Assembly: GCF_016745275.1 (NCBI RefSeq)
Contig: NZ_JADOEP010000016.1
Coordinates: 35,011-99,010 of the forward strand
Source: Enterococcus sp. BWB1-3
Lineage (GTDB): Bacteria > Bacillota > Bacilli > Lactobacillales > Enterococcaceae
DNA length: 64,000 bases
Direction of reading: 5' to 3'
The number at the start of each line of letters is the position of its first letter. Position 1 is the first letter of the stretch. The notes under the pieces are model-generated. The model was not told the origin of the DNA, did no database searches, and saw only the letters and a program-made list of their open reading frames with translations. Of this stretch, positions 61,927-64,000 are shown one piece after another. The translations under genes were made by a program, and so were the position numbers.

Positions 61927-62192
61927 ATGAAAAAGAAGTTATTTTTTGTCACATTTTTTTACTGGCATTGTCCATAGTTACGTTAGGAACAAGCAATGCT
62001 CACGCTAATAATATAATACCTCACAAAATAGGATATACAGAAAGTGAACAAGTATTCCCTATGACTGTCTCTGAGTTAGCAGAAGAAACTAAAGCTGCAC
62101 TACTTGCAGAAGGATACACTCTTGATACTATTCACCTTTATAAAGGTGAAACAATCACAACAATAAAAGCCTTTATTTCCCCTGCTTTCTGA
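61927..62192 (+). pseudogene. small secreted protein gene, frameshifted in a T7 run
   Basis: AAGGAAG precedes the ATG at 61927, which reads MKKKLFFVTFF and then, after a run of seven T (61954-61960), goes out of frame to an early stop. One more T would continue into LLALSIVTLGTSNAHANN, a normal signal peptide with cleavage site, and a mature part of about 60 residues (IIPHKIGYTESEQVFPMTV; ending IKAFISPAF). So a complete 88-aa secreted protein is one base away. It may be a real inactivation, slippage-driven on/off switching or a sequencing error. No family recognised. Confidence 0.7.
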
Positions 62193-62215
62193 TGTTTTTT
62201 CGAACTAAATGTATG

Positions 62216-62680
62216 TTATTGATTTTCGATATCATCAAATCTTTTATTAATAATCACATAGCGTAAATCAAGAAAAATATAGCCAACTTCCTCTTCTCCA
62301 TCAATAATTTCTATTAGCTGTGCAAATTTCTCTTCTGTTTGAAGCCCAATTAAGTCTGTATTAAAATCATCCCATGTCGTTTCTTTATAGGCTTGAATTA
62401 CTTCTTTGTTTGGTTCCTTATGCTTAAATTCATAGTTTGCTTTTTTTTCTAAAAAGGAAAACATTTCTTCTAACGTATCTTTCCCTACAAAAAACAACCT
62501 GCATTGAATCACAGAAACAATATTTTCTTCTGTTGGTACATGATTTAGTAACACATCACTTCGCTGTTCCAAATAATACTCATTCTTTTTATCAGCCAAA
62601 TATTCATACCAGGACACTTGTTCCTGAATTTTATTCATTTTCATTTGTTTCATGTCTTCGTAAAAAATTGTTTTTTTCAT
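62216..62680 (-). CDS. 154-aa cytosolic protein of unknown function
   Basis: An intact gene: GGAGGAG 7 nt before the ATG. No signal peptide or membrane segment; mostly helical, acidic (ETTWDDFNTDLIGLQTEEKFAQLIEIIDGEEEVGYIF), with a short C-terminal strand (LRYVIINKRFDDIENQ). Size and composition are like polymorphic-toxin immunity proteins, and the following decayed small genes support an immunity-type region, but no family motif can be named. Confidence 0.7.
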   Translation of the reverse strand: MKKTIFYEDMKQMKMNKIQEQVSWYEYLADKKNEYYLEQRSDVLLNHVPTEENIVSVIQCRLFFVGKDTLEEMFSFLEKKANYEFKHKEPNKEVIQAYKETTWDDFNTDLIGLQTEEKFAQLIEIIDGEEEVGYIFLDLRYVIINKRFDDIENQ

Positions 62681-62753
62681 TTGCTCCTCCTATTATTCTG
62701 AATAAACTAACCATTAGTTTTGATTCAAAATATACTTTGATATTTTCAGTTCA

Positions 62754-63147
62754 TTATTTTGGAACAGTTGGATAACTCGTTAAAACTTTGTAACCTTTTC
62801 GTAAATTTGAAGGCACCAATGTTACATTAGCATAGGATATTTCTCTGAGATAAAAACCTTTATACGCATAGCCATAACCAACAAATATTAATGTTTCAAC
62901 ATAAATATCTTTTCCATCAGCTCTTTTCCTAAATTCATTTGGATTTTCAATTTTTGCTTTATTGATAGCATAAAGTGCCATTATTACATTAGTATAGCTG
63001 GTACTTAATCCGATATCTCTATCAGTTAAATAATCTTGAGTTTTGATAGCTTTTTCTGATAAAAAAATGAGATTAAAAAATCCCCGTCATATCTTTTTAT
63101 AAATTCCTCTATTTCGGAATACGACTTAAATTCGCTAAATCATTTTT
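62754..63147 (-). pseudogene. frameshifted remnant of a small protein gene
   Basis: An intact C-terminal part is readable (IKTQDYLTDRDIGLST, then MALYAINKAKIENPNEFRKR to SYPTVPK). Upstream of an A7 run at 63061-63067 the coding sense continues in another frame (EIEEFIKRYDGDFLISFF), and one inserted base would join them. A further break occurs near 63140 (CDLKNDL). The product would have been about 125 residues. No family recognised. The 75-codon stretch 62754-62981 alone has no ribosome site. Confidence 0.6.
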
Positions 63148-63290
63148 TAAGTCGCATTCAAATCATTTATAAATAAACAACTTGATAAAAATTCTGTCTG
63201 AGCCTTAGAAACTTCTATCTTTTGTCCACTTTCACTAAAGCGACACAATCCGTTTGTATCTCTTTCGTAATCAAAATTATTTTTGATCAT
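63147..63290 (-). CDS. 47-aa ORF overlapping the preceding gene remnant
   Basis: From ATG 63290: MIKNNFDYERDTNGLCRF to a C-terminus CLFINDLNAT. It overlaps the end of the reading frame at 63277 by 14 nt, which suggests translational coupling, but its own ribosome site is weak. Composition looks coding. It may be an intact tiny protein or the tail of a longer decayed one. Confidence 0.4.
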   Translation of the reverse strand: MIKNNFDYERDTNGLCRFSESGQKIEVSKAQTEFLSSCLFINDLNAT

Positions 63291-63679
63291 ACTGCTTAAT
63301 TTTAGCAGCCAAAATTTCGAGCTGTTTTAAAATTTCTTCCGGAAGATCCTGATAGTATGGATCTATTTCACTGGCAAGAGAACTTGCTGCAATCCTGAAA
63401 GTTTTTACATCTTTAAGCGTAAAATTCCATCCTTGTCTCAACACAATTAAATTTCCTGCTTTCATTTCATCTGGCTAGCGTCCTCTACGAATATTTTTAT
63501 AATAGATAGTCGCTCCATTCTTCAGGCGAATACCAAAATTCTTTTTCTGATCATCCAGATAATCGTATTTGACCCCTTCTTGTATCTCTTCCATATGCAT
63601 CTACGAATTGAAACATCACTTCAAGTATTTCTCCTTCAGTAAATGCCTGTTTCAGTTCAAATACATCTGATTGTTTCAT
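63277..63679 (-). pseudogene. small gene broken by a frameshift and an in-frame TAG
   Basis: Start at ATG 63679 (MKQSDVFELKQAFTEGEILE). Near 63600 the frame shifts into EEIQEGVKYDYLDDQKKNFG and IRLKNGATIYYKNIRRGR, then a TAG (about 63477) and, still in frame, PDEMKAGNLIVLRQGWNFTLKDV to AAKIKQYDQK. The sum would be a protein of about 130 residues. The 62-codon piece at 63277-63465 is thus its C-terminal part rather than an independent gene. Family not recognised; small proteins of this kind occur in toxin-immunity arrays. Confidence 0.55.
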
Positions 63680-63701
63680 CACAATTACTTCCCACAACTC
63701 A

Positions 63702-63854
63702 TTAGATACTTCCGTTCAGATATGCGGTCAATACTGGTAAAAATTTCTCTGGATATTTTTTGTATTATTGATAAACATATATCCGTTCTTTGTCCCCGCA
63801 TTTGCTAGCCCTAGGAAACGTCATTAAACCTAACTGATCTAAATTAATCATCAT
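63702..63854 (-). pseudogene. about 50-codon gene remnant with two frameshifts
   Basis: GGAGG precedes the ATG at 63854. The sense passes from MMINLDQLGLMTF to FLGLANAGTKNGYMFIN and then to YKKYPEKFLPVLTAYLNGSI in three frames before the TAA at 63702. A good ribosome site and a coherent composition argue that this was a gene. Function unknown. Confidence 0.45.
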
Positions 63855-63911
63855 TAATCAAACCTCCTCACCTAAAATGAGTCTGGGACAATAGTCCGTC
63901 CTCAAAAAGAA

Positions 63912-63954
63912 AACACGCTCGATTTTGGCAATAATCATCAAAATCGAGCGTGTT
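63912..63954. terminator. 16-bp perfect hairpin with T run, in a GTCTGGGACA repeat
   Basis: AACACGCTCGATTTTG (63912-63927) pairs with CAAAATCGAGCGTGTT (63939-63954); on the plus strand a TCTTTCTTTTTT run follows. The preceding GTCTGGGACAATA resembles the start of the fold-back element at 24.88 kb. Confidence 0.75.
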
Positions 63955-64000
63955 CTTTCTTTTTTACGTGTCTTCCTCTCCATATATTTTCCCAATTTCC

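Noticed and set aside
1..64000. tRNA, rRNA, tmRNA, T-box or riboswitch
   Set aside because: No cloverleaf, rRNA-like segment or recognisable leader motif was seen in any intergenic region by eye; a covariance-model scan would be decisive.

Overview
The window reads as chromosome of a low-GC Gram-positive coccus, almost certainly Enterococcus (Lactobacillales). The evidence is strong AGGAGG ribosome sites, many TTG and GTG starts, WxL/DUF916 surface proteins, an AdcA-ZinT zinc lipoprotein, PRD-PTS regulation, and the ruvA-ruvB and ymcA-mutS-mutL gene orders. The species cannot be fixed from the sequence. Nearly every gene lies on the minus strand.

0-5 kb: the 3' part of a class A sortase gene, a small membrane protein, a low-molecular-weight tyrosine phosphatase and a TetR regulator are followed by a ComRS-like peptide signalling locus. 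It has a ComR-family regulator (3726-4643), a 14-codon gene (3536-3580) whose product ends NWWVD like streptococcal XIP pheromones, a ComR-box-like inverted repeat AACAGGACA-N4-TGTCCTGTT just upstream of its promoter, and a 68-aa protein of unknown function in the same transcript. A second box-promoter with a collapsed copy of the same unit lies downstream. This is the most interesting element of the window.

5-23.4 kb: housekeeping genes: ruvB and ruvA, an oppA-type lipoprotein, msrB, maf, mutL, mutS, ymcA, ymdB, a second oppA paralogue, rny, recA and cinA. 23.5-25.1 kb holds repeats (a 4 x 51-bp array and a fold-back element) around a small lipoprotein gene.

25.1-41.1 kb: a surface-display block on the minus strand. 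It encodes a secreted repeat protein, a 1282-aa beta-helix/WxL adhesin, a small YPSTG cell-wall protein, two WxL proteins, the DUF916/DUF3324 partner, a membrane protein, two type I signal peptidases (one lacking the catalytic lysine), YfhO and two lipoproteins. A winged-helix regulator lies upstream. 41.3-44 kb: a solitary tyrosine recombinase bracketed by paired TGACGG repeats, then 1.6 kb of gene-free AT-rich repeats.

44-48.2 kb: a Cof-type HAD phosphatase, an RpiR regulator with a MITE-like element in its leader, and an ECF sigma/DUF4179 anti-sigma pair. 48.4-59.7 kb: a catabolic island with a PRD regulator, galactitol-type PTS (IIA, IIC, IIB), an SDR, a cysteine-less IIB-like protein and a complete acetoin/2-oxoacid-dehydrogenase-type complex (E1alpha, E1beta, E2, E3). 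A zinc alcohol dehydrogenase is divergent, and a perfect cre site lies in the divergent region. The layout suggests PTS uptake of a polyol, oxidation to a keto compound, then CoA-dependent cleavage. 60-64 kb: adcA under a Zur-type operator, then a string of small, mostly frameshifted genes.
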